A stretch of DNA of 64,000 bases from Thiolinea disciformis DSM 14473 (GCF_000371925.1 NZ_AQVE01000004.1:87082-151081), one strand, 5' to 3'. Shown: positions 17,647 to 27,076, counted from the first letter of the stretch. Numbers and translations are program-made. The notes: generated from the letters alone by a model not told the origin.

Positions 17647-18870
17647 TTAAGGCGTGGTCGTTGCTGGCGTAGTCGTGGAACTTGAGCTCGTCGCTGGCGC
17701 TGTGGAAGGGCTAGTGTTTGTCGTTGTACTGGAGCTGCTTGAAGCTGGTAAATCATCAGGTTTACAGCCGCTGGCTGCACTCGCATCGCTACTGGTGCTT
17801 GAAGCCTTACAGGTGCTGAGCGTTGAACTAGAAGCGGTGCTACTAGAGTTTGTGCTGCTGGGGCTTGTAGCAGAGGCTGCTGCCGGTGTTAATGCAGCAT
17901 CGATAGCCGCTTCAGCTTCTTTCACCATATCCACTTGGAAACTTAAGGGTTTACCATTAATAAAGAAGCTAGGGGTTCCAGTGACTCCCAATTGACGCGC
18001 TTCTTCTTCTGAGGCCGTGACTACCGCTGCTGTCTTGGCGTCCTCAAAGCAACTCTTGAATTTAGCTTCATCTAATTTTAGCTCTTTCGCGAGTGCTAGC
18101 GGCGAGTCCATTTTTAAATCTTTTTGTTTGGCAAAAGCTAAGTCGTGATATTCCCAGAATTTATCTTGCTGACTGGCACACACAGCACCTTCAGCGACCT
18201 TACGCGAAATACCGGAACTATTAATGGGCATATAACGATAAACTAAACGGACTTTATCCGCTTTATTCGTAATTGCTTTGGGCATTTCTTCTGCCGCTAA
18301 TTTGCAGTGTGGGCATTGAAAATCAGAAAATTCGACGATGGTCACAGGGGCATCCGCTTTGCCTTTGCTAGGGTAGCCTTCAGTATTGATCTTAAATACA
18401 GGCGCCTGCGCTAAAGGTAAATTCAGTTTATAATTTTTTTCAGTTTTTATCCGTTGTAATAATTCTTCAGCCTTTTTTTGCTGTTGTTCCATCCACACAA
18501 TGCCTTCTAACTCGGCTTTCGCTTGTTTAAAGGGTTGTTGGATACGCTCCCAATTAGCATCATAATAAGCTTTTAAGGCTTTTTCATCGGGGCGTGGCAC
18601 GGTCAATAATTCTTCGGCCATCGCTTCCGGCGTTTTGCTTTTCGCTTTGGCTTCTTGGCGAATCCAATTATCGAGCAGATATTGTTCAATGATTTTCTGG
18701 CGCTGCTCATTCACTTGTTTATCTAAATCATACAACTGAATGCGCAAAGCAGCGGGCATATCGTCCGCCTTATATTCTTTACCATCATAGTGGTAGCTCA
18801 ATTCACTCGCAGCTTGGCAAGAGAAGGAAACCGCTAACCCAAGAGCGGCTGCAATCAAGGAGAAACGCAT
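17647..18870 (-). CDS. Periplasmic DsbA-family thiol oxidoreductase with Ser/Thr-rich tail
   Basis: This is a probable exported thioredoxin-fold protein. A signal peptide (about residues 1-20, ending CQA) is followed by a helical, charged region (30-150) resembling the helical N-domains of SurA-like chaperones. A DsbA-type domain follows, with active site Cys186-Pro-His-Cys189 and the cis-Pro loop GVTGTPSFF. The last 80 or so residues are almost only Ser, Thr, Ala and Pro with two lone Cys, which is unusual. Such a tail may be a flexible linker or cell-wall spacer. The frame starts at a TTG (18882), but the ATG at 18870 with GAGG six bases upstream is preferred (407 residues). It could be a disulfide isomerase or oxidase; the partner is unknown. 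Confidence 0.82.
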   Translation of the reverse strand: MRFSLIAAALGLAVSFSCQAASELSYHYDGKEYKADDMPAALRIQLYDLDKQVNEQRQKIIEQYLLDNWIRQEAKAKSKTPEAMAEELLTVPRPDEKALKAYYDANWERIQQPFKQAKAELEGIVWMEQQQKKAEELLQRIKTEKNYKLNLPLAQAPVFKINTEGYPSKGKADAPVTIVEFSDFQCPHCKLAAEEMPKAITNKADKVRLVYRYMPINSSGISRKVAEGAVCASQQDKFWEYHDLAFAKQKDLKMDSPLALAKELKLDEAKFKSCFEDAKTAAVVTASEEEARQLGVTGTPSFFINGKPLSFQVDMVKEAEAAIDAALTPAAASATSPSSTNSSSTASSSTLSTCKASSTSSDASAASGCKPDDLPASSSSSTTTNTSPSTAPATSSSSTTTPATTTP

Positions 18871-18933
18871 GGATGACCTCAAATTTTCATATTTTGTTTA
18901 ACAATGGCTGGAGTTTAGCTTATCTGAGATATG

Positions 18934-18959
18934 CTAACGGGGTCGATGGACCCCGTTAG
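18934..18959. terminator. Perfect 11-bp hairpin between the DUF2892 and DsbA-like genes
   Basis: CTAACGGGGTC (18934-18944) pairs perfectly with GACCCCGTTAG (18949-18959) around a GATG loop. It is 29 bases after the stop of the minus-strand DUF2892 gene. No clear T-run follows on the minus strand, so it may attenuate or protect the transcript rather than fully terminate it. Confidence 0.6.
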
Positions 18960-18987
18960 ATGAATCTTTTAACGACCGAATGAAGGA

Positions 18988-19617
18988 TTAAACATTACGT
19001 TTCACATCATCAGCCACGTTTTTTACCTCTTGAGCGGCATCACTAGCAACATTTTTAGCGGCCTGACTCGCGTCATGCGCGGCATGAGAGGCCGAATCCG
19101 CTACATGTTGGGCAGTATCTTTTACGCTATCGACTGCCTGATTCGCTAGGTTTTTAGCGTCTTGAGCCAAGTCCTTGGTTTTATCGACAGCAGCACCAGC
19201 GACCTCAGTGATTTTTTCATTGGCTTGATGGGCTAAATCTTTGGTTTTATCCATTAAATGTTCAGCACTTTGCTTCACATTATCCGGAAACTGGCCTTGT
19301 TTAATATCCTCTACTGCTTCTTGAGCTTCGTGTTTGGCTTTATCGTAAGTACTGCTAGCCTCTTGCTTGACTTGTTCAAACGTTTGGCTTGCGCGCTCTA
19401 AAGGATCAGCACTAGAGGCATTACGCTCTGCTTCAGAGGCGGTATTCATCCCAATCACTTGATACAGCGGGCAATAATTCAAAAAGCCGGTTGCCAATAA
19501 AATAATCCCGAATAATAAGAAAATCTTAGGCCCTAGCAAGCCTGCAATAACCAACACCGCACCGGCGCCAATGCGAATCATTTTGTCTTTGTCACCGACA
19601 TTGCGTGCAAAATTCAT
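18988..19617 (-). CDS. DUF2892 membrane protein with LEA-like helical repeat tail
   Basis: The first 60 residues match the DUF2892 type (NVGDKDKMIRIGAG, two hydrophobic helices, NYCPLYQVIG). This is an inner-membrane domain also found in YgaP. From about residue 70 to the end the protein is Ala/Lys/Asp-rich with repeated helical units such as DKTKDLA (twice) and AKNVASDAAQEVKNVADDVK. These resemble LEA-type 11-residue amphipathic repeats and have no further membrane segment. The fusion suggests a membrane-anchored stress or desiccation protein, or an envelope spacer; this is inferred. The ATG has a strong GGAGGA site. Confidence 0.82.
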   Translation of the reverse strand: MNFARNVGDKDKMIRIGAGAVLVIAGLLGPKIFLLFGIILLATGFLNYCPLYQVIGMNTASEAERNASSADPLERASQTFEQVKQEASSTYDKAKHEAQEAVEDIKQGQFPDNVKQSAEHLMDKTKDLAHQANEKITEVAGAAVDKTKDLAQDAKNLANQAVDSVKDTAQHVADSASHAAHDASQAAKNVASDAAQEVKNVADDVKRNV

Positions 19618-19931
19618 GAGTTATTCCTCCACAAGTATATAAAAGTTATGATTTAGGATTCCCGTTTTACCAGGAGTGAAGTCCCGTTAATGTAGCAGAT
19701 TATATGCCTATTCTGTTATTTCCACACCTCCAGACATCTGCCTTAGTCGCGTATTTAATCAAACGGTAAGCTTGGATCAAGCTTGGAAGCCAAATACCCT
19801 AAGTATTACCTTAATCTTATTAAGTGTATCCGGTGTTAAAAAACTGTTTTAAGCGCTTTGACTGAGATTGACTCAATGAGTCGAATACCAGATAGTATTT
19901 TCAAAAACTAATACCTAGCAAAGAGTCAGCG
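19618..19931. other. Intergenic region between DUF2892 gene and leuE
   Basis: No gene is visible in these 314 bases. They must hold divergent promoters. Two small structures stand out: a direct repeat AAGCTTGGA separated by two bases near 19769-19788, and the palindrome GACTC-AAT-GAGTC at 19870-19882, about 50 bases before leuE, which could be an operator. No riboswitch or small RNA was recognised. Confidence 0.4.
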
Positions 19932-20606
19932 ATGGAAAATTTTGGCATTATTAATTATCTCACTTACGTGTTGGGCTGCATTATGATTGTTCTGCTGCCC
20001 GGCCCGAACTCCCTCTATGTCTTGACTTTATCGATGCAGCGCGGTCACAAAGCAGGTTGGCAAGCAGCCTTGGGTATTTTTTTAGGCGACTCGATTTTGA
20101 TGTTTTGTAGCGCAGCAGGGGCGGTGACTTTGCTCAAAACTTATCCTTTATTGTTTGATATGATCAAATATGCGGGTGCGCTTTATTTATCTTATATTGG
20201 CATCCGTTTAATCATGGCAGCCATTAAAGCATGGCCGAAGGCTAAAGATCCCTTGGATGCGTTAGAAAAAGCGCAAGCCAGTGTACAGTTGAATAAAACT
20301 GACTCGCCTTTTATAAAAGCACTAGTGATTAGCTTGTTGAATCCTAAAGCTATTTTATTCTTTTTGTCGTTTTTTGTACAATTTGTCGACCCAAACTATC
20401 CAAATCCTGTTATTTCCTTCTTAATATTAGGTCTGACAGCTCAGGTTTTTAGCGCGATCTATTTAGCGACACTGATTTATGGTGGTAACTATTTAGCAGA
20501 GTCGTTTCGTAAACGCCAAAGACTTAGCGCGGCTTCATCAGGGGCAACTGGCTTGGTATTTTTAACCTTTGCTGCCAAATTGGCGACAGCTTCGGCGCTT
20601 AACTAA
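19932..20606 (+). CDS. leuE: LysE/RhtB-family amino acid exporter (LeuE-like)
   Basis: A 224-residue inner-membrane protein with about six hydrophobic segments. It has the family signature LLPGPNSLYVLTLSMQRGHKAGWQAALGI cut here to its core (PGPNSLYVL, then G-x3-G near residues 38-45), and a second conserved block LLNPKAILFFLSFFVQF. LysE-family carriers export amino acids by proton exchange. The N-terminus and the PGPNSLYVL form are closest to LeuE, which exports leucine and other neutral amino acids, but substrate cannot be read from sequence. It is followed 19 bases later by an MFS gene in the same direction. Confidence 0.82.
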   Translation: MENFGIINYLTYVLGCIMIVLLPGPNSLYVLTLSMQRGHKAGWQAALGIFLGDSILMFCSAAGAVTLLKTYPLLFDMIKYAGALYLSYIGIRLIMAAIKAWPKAKDPLDALEKAQASVQLNKTDSPFIKALVISLLNPKAILFFLSFFVQFVDPNYPNPVISFLILGLTAQVFSAIYLATLIYGGNYLAESFRKRQRLSAASSGATGLVFLTFAAKLATASALN

Positions 20607-20625
20607 ACATTTAACGAGAAGGTTC

Positions 20626-21885
20626 ATGACAACAACAACTTATACTTTACGTGAACGCTTGGCTTGGGCTTTTTACGATTGGGCAAACTCCGTTTTTACG
20701 ACTGCTATCTTAGTAGCCTTTTTTCCCATTTTTTTTCGCAAATACTGGGCAGAAGGTCTTCCTTCTGAACAGATAACCCTACACCTCGGCACTGCCAATG
20801 CCATAGCGAGTTTTACAGTGATGGTATTAGCGCCGTTTTTAGGCGCTATTGCCGATCAAGGAGGTTTAAAGAAGCGCTTGCTAGGGTCTTTCGCGGCTTT
20901 AGGCGTGACCATGACCCTGCTCTTAACCTTTGTCGCGCAAAGTCAATGGCAATGGGCTATGGCAGGCTTTATTTTTGCGGTGATTGGTTTTTTGGGCGCT
21001 AATATTTTCTATGACTCGTTATTAGTGGATGTTTCAGCAGAGCAAGATTTTAATCGAGTCTCAGCATTAGGCTATGGCCTTGGCTACTTAGGTGGCGGTA
21101 TCGCCTTTACCGTGTGCGTACTAATGACTTTACACCCTGAGTGGTTTGGCATCATTGATAAAACGGCTGCGGTACGCTGGGCTTTTGTATTCACAGCCTT
21201 ATGGTGGGCACTGTTTTCAATTCCTTTATTTTTATGGGTACGCGAACGTGTACCAGCCAACTATCAGAAACAAGCTTTACCTATATTGCTGAAAAATGCT
21301 GCTAAAGACTTCATTGCTACTTTTCGTCAAATTCGTCAATTACGCCCCGTAGCCTTATTCCTATTAGCTTATTGGTTTTATATTGATGGCGTCGACACGA
21401 TCATTGTCATGTCTATTGACTATGGACAAGCCCTGAATTTTCCCGAAGATAGCTTGATTAAAGCCTTGCTAATGACCCAATTCATTGCTTTTCCCGCTGC
21501 TTTAGTATTTGGTTGGTTGGGTAATAAATTAGGTGCAAAACGTGGCATTCTGATTGCGATTGTGGGTTATATGCTGATTACGATTGGTGGGTCACAAATG
21601 CAAACGGTAACAGGGTTTTATGCCTTAGCCTTATGTGTGGGCTTATTCCAAGGCGGTATTCAAGCACTTAGTCGCTCTTTATATGCGAGTTTGATTCCTG
21701 TTGAGCAAGCGGCTAAATTTTTTGGCTTTTATAATATGCTGGGGAAGTTTGCCTCAGTACTAGGACCTATCTTAGTAGGTTGGGGCGCATTCCTCACCGG
21801 CTCACCGCGTATGGGCTTATTAGCGGTGCTGATTCTATTTATCTTAGGTGGGATATTGCTGTGGCGCGTACCGACTAAAGTTTAA
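20626..21885 (+). CDS. UMF1-type MFS transporter (Atg22-like)
   Basis: A 419-residue protein with about 12 membrane segments. It begins ERLAWAFYDWANSVFTT, the hallmark of the UMF1/Atg22-like major facilitator subgroup, and has FQGGIQALSRSLYASLIP before helix 11. Substrates of bacterial UMF1 proteins are largely unknown; the yeast relative exports amino acids from the vacuole. The frame opens at 20569 inside leuE. The ATG at 20626 with an AGAAGG site is the supported start. It probably shares a transcript with leuE. Confidence 0.85.
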   Translation: MTTTTYTLRERLAWAFYDWANSVFTTAILVAFFPIFFRKYWAEGLPSEQITLHLGTANAIASFTVMVLAPFLGAIADQGGLKKRLLGSFAALGVTMTLLLTFVAQSQWQWAMAGFIFAVIGFLGANIFYDSLLVDVSAEQDFNRVSALGYGLGYLGGGIAFTVCVLMTLHPEWFGIIDKTAAVRWAFVFTALWWALFSIPLFLWVRERVPANYQKQALPILLKNAAKDFIATFRQIRQLRPVALFLLAYWFYIDGVDTIIVMSIDYGQALNFPEDSLIKALLMTQFIAFPAALVFGWLGNKLGAKRGILIAIVGYMLITIGGSQMQTVTGFYALALCVGLFQGGIQALSRSLYASLIPVEQAAKFFGFYNMLGKFASVLGPILVGWGAFLTGSPRMGLLAVLILFILGGILLWRVPTKV

Positions 21886-22171
21886 AGCAGCATCGTTTTT
21901 GTTCGAGCTCATAAAGCACCGGCAATATGAGTCAGCACTGTGAAAATGTGGATAGCCTCAGTGCTTCTCTGGGTAAGGTTAGTGCTTATGGCGTTGAGCT
22001 CAGAGCCTTCATATTTCTGTTCACCAAGCTGAAGTGACTTTGTTTCCAACCAGAAAGTAGCATTATATGCGACTACTCAGCACGCCCATCGCCACTTATA
22101 CGGCGAATGCGGTTTCGCTTGAGGCTTGAGACTACACTTAGATTTATTTCACCTCTATCGAGTGTAGGCTT
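21886..22171. other. Intergenic region upstream of the DUF2339 gene
   Basis: These 286 bases have no reading frame or RNA that I recognise. The segment before 22172 presumably carries the promoter of the DUF2339/DUF3999 pair, but no confident -35/-10 pair was picked out. Confidence 0.3.
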
Positions 22172-24886
22172 ATGCAACTTTTATTCTATCTATTCGCAGG
22201 TTTAGTGTGTGGATTGATAACGCTGGGGGTGTTTGATTCTGCTTCCATGAGCGTTTTGGTTGGGATATTAGGAGGCTGGGTATTTTTCTTGAGCCAACGC
22301 CTAAAAAGTGTAGAAGTCCAATTAAACCAGCTAAAACAGTATCAGCCGATTCTAGCACCGCCCCATACCACCTCAAGTGCCTTGCCAGCCAGTGCAATAA
22401 CATCCTTAGAGGCTCAAGCGGCTATGGCAATGCCAGCATCCGAGCCGTTACTGTCTGAGCCATTTGACAGTCCAGCTATTAATCAGCCGCCAAACCTCAA
22501 GCCTGAAGTACCAAAACAAGCGAATTTCTTAGATAAAGGTCTCCAAGCTGCTAAAAATTGGTTGTTTGGCGGTAATATCTTTGTGCGTTTGGGCATTATG
22601 TTGCTATTTTTCGGCGTGGTATTTTTGCTGCGCTATTCCTTAGAGCGCAACTTGATTCCGATTGAATTACGCTTAGCCGGTTCGGCGGCAGGCGCATTGG
22701 CACTGCTGGCGCTTGGCTGGCGCTTACGCAAGCGGGAAGGGGCTTACGGTTTAATCCTCCAAGCGGGTGGCATCGGCATTCTTTATCTCACCGTGTTTGG
22801 TGCATTCAGTCTCTATCATGTTATTCCAGCTTTGCCTGCGTTTCTTTTCATGGTCGTGATTGTTGTTCTGGCAGCAGCTCTAGCGTTATTACAAAACAGC
22901 TTCCCCTTGGCGGCCTTTGCTACTGTCGGTGGTTTTCTTGCACCGCTACTAACATCCAGCGGTAGCAATAATTACATTGGCTTATTTAGTTTTTATGCTT
23001 TGTTGAATCTGGGCATTGTGGCAATAGCGTGGTTCAAATCATGGCGTTTGCTGAATTTGATTGGCTTTGTATTCACCTTTGTGATTGCGACGGTGTGGGG
23101 ATGGTTTAGTTATCAGGCCGATAATTTTGCGACGGTTGAACCTTTCTTAATTTTATTCTTCTTGCTGTATGTAGCGATAGCGATTTTGTTTGCAATTCGC
23201 ACCCCAATTAACTTTAAAGATAAAGTGGATAGCACTTTAGTGTTTGGTGTGCCCTTAATCGGTTTTGGGATGCAGATTGCTCTAGTGCGCGATTTTGAAT
23301 ATGGCATTGCACTCAGCTCCTTAGTGTTGGGAGCCTTCTATCTGCTACTCAGTGTGGGCTTGTGGAAACGTTTCGGTAAGACTCAGCAATTATTGACCGA
23401 ATCCTTTTTATCCTTGGGTGTAATTTTTACTACCTTAGCGATTCCGTTTGCCGTCGATGGCGCATTAACCTCCGCTGCTTGGGCTTTGGAAGGCGCGGGT
23501 ATTTTATGGATTAGTATTCGTCAACAACAATACTTGCGCCGTCTGTTCGGTATTTTCTTGCAATATGCCGCACTGCTTTATTGGTTGGTGGATGTTGGCA
23601 ATAATCTTATGTTCAGTGCGTCTCAGGTGACAGCTTTCTTCAATGGGCCTTTCATTGCGTTAGTTTTAATTAGTAGCGCTATGTTGCTTTCCAGCTACCT
23701 GCTTTCACAAAAATTTCCTAGCAAAAGACGCCTAGAGCGACCATTACCTTTGGTGTTATTACTGACGGCTGGCATTGCGCAATGGTTGAGCTTTGAATTA
23801 GAGAGTGTTCTGTATCTGGAGTCAGTCAACTGGATACTGTTGGCGCATGTGGTTTATCTTGGGATATGGGCCAGTATCATGCTGTGGCTAGCAGGTTTTA
23901 GCTTATGGACGCAGCGCCGCTTCTTAGTATTAGTCCCCATGGCTAGCCTGATAACTACCACGCTGTATACCAGTGCAAGTCAGTGGCTGATGGAGATGAA
24001 TAAGTCAGATGATCTTTATCGTTGGCTCAGTCTTGTGATGGCATTTGGGATGACTTATACCTTGCTTTATCGCTATGAGCTTAAACACTTATGGGCGCAT
24101 TGGCTAAGGGTGTTGCAGCCGATAGTCGCTTGGCTACTCGTCTTTGCAGTCCACAATGAAATCGTCGGCGTGGTGGTTAGGTATTTTTCGATCAACACCG
24201 GCTGGTTATGGGGAAGTTTTGCGGTTGCAGGCCTAGCCTATTTAGCCCTAAGCTTATTACCCACGAAACGCTTCTGGCCTTTTACCACACATCACGACAG
24301 CTTGTTGTATAGCGTGAGTTTGCCATTGGCCGGTTTACTAGGACTATGGTTAATTCAGGCAGGTTTGTCTGAAGGCTTAAGTACACCGCTACCATGGTTA
24401 CCCGTGCTGAATCCTTTGGATATGTTAGCCATGCTGTTGGGTTTGCTCTTAGTCAAACTCTATTACCAACTCAAACGAATGAATGCCACACCTTGGTTTT
24501 CGATAGTGCGTTACAGTGGTGTGGCATTAGGTTTCTACTGGCTCAATAGCTTTACCCTACACCTCCTGCATTATTGGGGTGGTTTTGCATGGGATATTGA
24601 GTTGATCACCTTACCCACTACGCAAACGACACTCGCGATTGTGTGGGCTTTATCAGGACTTGCACTGGCGTGGCGTGGTCATCAAAAGCTTAATCGCCCC
24701 TTATGGACAGCCGGTGTGGTGCTACTGGGCGTAGTGGTACTGAAGTTATTCTTAGTGGATTTTGCTTCATCCGGCACGTTGGCGCGGGTGATTTCCTTTA
24801 TCAGCGTTGGTGTATTGCTGTTATTCATTGGTTATCTCGCACCCTTGCCACCCGCCAAAGCTCAACAGGTAGAAACGCATGTTTAA
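22172..24886 (+). CDS. DUF2339 polytopic membrane protein
   Basis: A 904-residue inner-membrane protein. An N-terminal hydrophobic helix and a short charged stretch (KSVEVQLNQLK) lead to a Pro/Ala-rich linker of about 80 residues. More than 20 hydrophobic segments follow, and the DUF2339 core starts near GGNIFVRLGIMLLFFGVVFLLRYSLE (first part only is diagnostic, then LRLAGSAAGALALLALGWRL). The family function is not established; envelope or polysaccharide roles have been suggested. Its stop overlaps the DUF3999 start by eight bases, so the two are coupled and probably act together. Confidence 0.88.
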   Translation: MQLLFYLFAGLVCGLITLGVFDSASMSVLVGILGGWVFFLSQRLKSVEVQLNQLKQYQPILAPPHTTSSALPASAITSLEAQAAMAMPASEPLLSEPFDSPAINQPPNLKPEVPKQANFLDKGLQAAKNWLFGGNIFVRLGIMLLFFGVVFLLRYSLERNLIPIELRLAGSAAGALALLALGWRLRKREGAYGLILQAGGIGILYLTVFGAFSLYHVIPALPAFLFMVVIVVLAAALALLQNSFPLAAFATVGGFLAPLLTSSGSNNYIGLFSFYALLNLGIVAIAWFKSWRLLNLIGFVFTFVIATVWGWFSYQADNFATVEPFLILFFLLYVAIAILFAIRTPINFKDKVDSTLVFGVPLIGFGMQIALVRDFEYGIALSSLVLGAFYLLLSVGLWKRFGKTQQLLTESFLSLGVIFTTLAIPFAVDGALTSAAWALEGAGILWISIRQQQYLRRLFGIFLQYAALLYWLVDVGNNLMFSASQVTAFFNGPFIALVLISSAMLLSSYLLSQKFPSKRRLERPLPLVLLLTAGIAQWLSFELESVLYLESVNWILLAHVVYLGIWASIMLWLAGFSLWTQRRFLVLVPMASLITTTLYTSASQWLMEMNKSDDLYRWLSLVMAFGMTYTLLYRYELKHLWAHWLRVLQPIVAWLLVFAVHNEIVGVVVRYFSINTGWLWGSFAVAGLAYLALSLLPTKRFWPFTTHHDSLLYSVSLPLAGLLGLWLIQAGLSEGLSTPLPWLPVLNPLDMLAMLLGLLLVKLYYQLKRMNATPWFSIVRYSGVALGFYWLNSFTLHLLHYWGGFAWDIELITLPTTQTTLAIVWALSGLALAWRGHQKLNRPLWTAGVVLLGVVVLKLFLVDFASSGTLARVISFISVGVLLLFIGYLAPLPPAKAQQVETHV

Positions 24887-26252
24887 TCTAAAGAAAAAAA
24901 TCACTTACACATCGGCTTTAGCATTTGCTTTGAGCTTGCTAGTTAATCCGGTGGTGGCTAAGCCTTTGGACGGTTTTCAATTTGAAGCGCCGCTAACTGA
25001 AGGTAAAGCCTCTTTGCGTCGTGCCGCATTACCAGCCGATGTGTTATTCAAATTAGAACAGCGCGATTTTAAAGATTTGGTGGTGCTAAATGCGGCTGAT
25101 CAAATCGTGCCTTCTAGTGTGCAGCCTATTTATAACATGCAGGAGGGGCGCGTTAGTGAGTCGCGTAGTCTGAGTTTTTTCCGCAATGATGACCCACAAC
25201 GCTTAGGTACTTTATTGACTTTGTCACAGGGGGCAACAAAACCGGATTTGACGCAATTAACGCAGCCCGGTAAGCATTATCTGATTGTGCATGATCCAAA
25301 TTTTAGCCAAACCAGCTTGCCTTTAAATAAGCTGCGCTTAGAGTGGAATAATTTGGAGCAATGGCTGCCGAAAAATGTGTTGCTGGAGGCCAGTGAGGAT
25401 TTAATTAATTGGCGGCCAGTAGCGGTGACGGCTTTACCCTACCTCTTAAAAGAGCAGGAGAAGGTATTAGAAAATCATGAGTTAATCTTGCAAGAGCCTG
25501 TCCATGCGCCATTTATTCGCTTGTCGGGCGATGCCGATTTAGCTCTTTTATCCAATGCTTTAGGCGAGGTCTACGGGGATTTTGGTACAGCTAGTCCCAC
25601 TCAAGATCTACACTGGGGCAAAGTAGCCTTACAAGTCAGTCCAGAGCAACCCAATCGTTTTCAGGTGTCATTACCCCAAGGCTTGACTATTAGCCAATGG
25701 CGTATGGCAAATTTGCCACTTGGCAGCATGTATAGTGGCGAATGGGAGAGCTTGGCGAAGCCTGATGCTCGTTTTGGCCATCAAGAGTTTCCTATTTACC
25801 AAACTGAGTTTCACCAATATAGACTGAAAACTGAAGCGGGTGAGTTGCAATCAAAACCCATCAACGTGGACAATGATTGGGCTAGTCAATGGCGTTTTAA
25901 CTTTGCTCAGGGTAGTGCGCTGCCAACGGCTGATACCGCATTGGAGTTGGGTTGGGAAGCCTTAGAAATTCGCTATATTGCTCAGGGTCAAGGGCCTTTT
26001 CGCTTAGCGTTTGGTAATCCTATGCCGAATGCTACGCTCAATCCCAGTTTGGATGCGCCACTGTTAAAGCAGATCAATCCTGAAACGGTTTCGATTGGTC
26101 AAGCAATACGTGTTGCGGATCCCCCCCTAGTCAACGATTATAGCCATCTATGGACGCTAGCACTGTGGGCTTTATTAGGCTTTGCGGTGTTGATATTACT
26201 GTGGATGGCGCGGAATCTGTGGACTGATATGCAAAAACAAAACTCCGTGTGA
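24879..26252 (+). CDS. DUF3999 exported protein, partner of DUF2339
   Basis: A 457-residue protein with a signal peptide (about residues 1-27, ending VVA), a large beta-rich periplasmic region, and one C-terminal membrane helix (LWTLALWALLGFAVLILLW) with a short cytoplasmic end. It matches the DUF3999 type (FQFEAPLTEGKASLRRAALP near the N-terminus). DUF3999 genes are commonly found beside DUF2339 genes, so an envelope complex is likely, but no biochemical role is known to me. It ends just before a convergent gene, with a hairpin at 26265-26289. Confidence 0.87.
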   Translation: MFNLKKKITYTSALAFALSLLVNPVVAKPLDGFQFEAPLTEGKASLRRAALPADVLFKLEQRDFKDLVVLNAADQIVPSSVQPIYNMQEGRVSESRSLSFFRNDDPQRLGTLLTLSQGATKPDLTQLTQPGKHYLIVHDPNFSQTSLPLNKLRLEWNNLEQWLPKNVLLEASEDLINWRPVAVTALPYLLKEQEKVLENHELILQEPVHAPFIRLSGDADLALLSNALGEVYGDFGTASPTQDLHWGKVALQVSPEQPNRFQVSLPQGLTISQWRMANLPLGSMYSGEWESLAKPDARFGHQEFPIYQTEFHQYRLKTEAGELQSKPINVDNDWASQWRFNFAQGSALPTADTALELGWEALEIRYIAQGQGPFRLAFGNPMPNATLNPSLDAPLLKQINPETVSIGQAIRVADPPLVNDYSHLWTLALWALLGFAVLILLWMARNLWTDMQKQNSV

Positions 26253-26264
26253 ATATAAGCGAAT

Positions 26265-26294
26265 CGATGCAGGTTTCACACTTGCATCGGTTTT
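26265..26294 (+). terminator. Terminator-like hairpin at the convergent DUF3999/chbG junction
   Basis: CGATGCA (26265-26271) pairs with TGCATCG (26283-26289) around an 11-base loop, and GTTTT follows. It serves the plus-strand pair and overlaps the last codons of the minus-strand gene, which saves space at the convergent end. Confidence 0.5.
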
Positions 26295-27076
26295 AGTGTG
26301 AGGCCATGTTGGCTAAGTAAGTTTTGAAAAGCGTCACTCACCAAAAATTCATATTCTTTGACACGCTGTGCGCCAATACCATCGTCTACATCAACTACGG
26401 TACTCGGGTGACACATGATTAAGCTATTTTCTTGTGCTTGCTCCAACCATTGACTCATGTGCGTTTGATAATCGCCTGAAAAATTATAAACCCCTAAAAA
26501 TCCCTCATTGGTCTTAATTGCCTGTTTGATTAATTGTTGTTTTAGCGTTCTGCCACCTAATAAGGTCAGTACATGCGTCTTAGGATTAGCCGTAAGCTTG
26601 CTTGGCAGTGTGTTTCTGATCCAAAGCTCTGTATTCGCATAGCGCACCTCACTAATCTTTACTACTAGATCGCGAATTATGGGGAATTGGTGAATATGTT
26701 GATGCCCATCTATAAATCGAGGGGCTTGTTTTAATCCTTGCTCAAACCATTCGCATTGGCGTTGAAGTTCGGATTCTAACAATTGAATAGACCAATTTTT
26801 GGAATAACTATTTTTTAAAATTTGGCCTAAAGTATATTTATTGTTGAGCGTACGGAAATTTTCTGTCAGATTAAGGTGTATACCAACTTCAATAGTGGTA
26901 TCGGAAGCTATATATTCTTGCAGTCGTGGCGCTGAATAATTTAACCATTGTGGCGCTTCCGTCATGCAACTGGTGCAGTTAATCGCTTGGCTACGAAATA
27001 AGTTTATTACAGCCTGATTGATACCTTGCGTTAGCCCATAATCATCAGCACAAATGCGAATAAATTTTTTACTCAT
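26276..27076 (-). CDS. ChbG/HpnK (YdjC)-family carbohydrate deacetylase
   Basis: A 266-residue cytoplasmic hydrolase of the YdjC fold. It has the metal-binding pair in CADDYGLTQGIN (Asp11, Asp12), the GIHLNL motif, the GHQHIHQFP motif that supplies further His ligands, and LIMCHPS near the C-terminus. Family members remove N-acetyl groups from sugars (chitooligosaccharides in ChbG, a hopanoid glycan in HpnK). Here it is coupled by a four-base overlap to gtrA and two glycosyltransferases, so a lipid-linked amino sugar is the likely substrate; this is inferred. Confidence 0.87.
   Translation of the reverse strand: MSKKFIRICADDYGLTQGINQAVINLFRSQAINCTSCMTEAPQWLNYSAPRLQEYIASDTTIEVGIHLNLTENFRTLNNKYTLGQILKNSYSKNWSIQLLESELQRQCEWFEQGLKQAPRFIDGHQHIHQFPIIRDLVVKISEVRYANTELWIRNTLPSKLTANPKTHVLTLLGGRTLKQQLIKQAIKTNEGFLGVYNFSGDYQTHMSQWLEQAQENSLIMCHPSTVVDVDDGIGAQRVKEYEFLVSDAFQNLLSQHGLTLKPMQV

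Noticed and set aside
17654-17995. A 113-codon plus-strand frame opposite the DsbA-like tail
   Set aside because: It is the mirror of the Ser/Thr-rich repeat region and gives a Val/Leu/Glu-only sequence; no ribosome binding site or family match.
21886-22171. tRNA or small RNA in the spacer
   Set aside because: No cloverleaf or conserved RNA motif could be built; only short GC-rich inverted matches were present.
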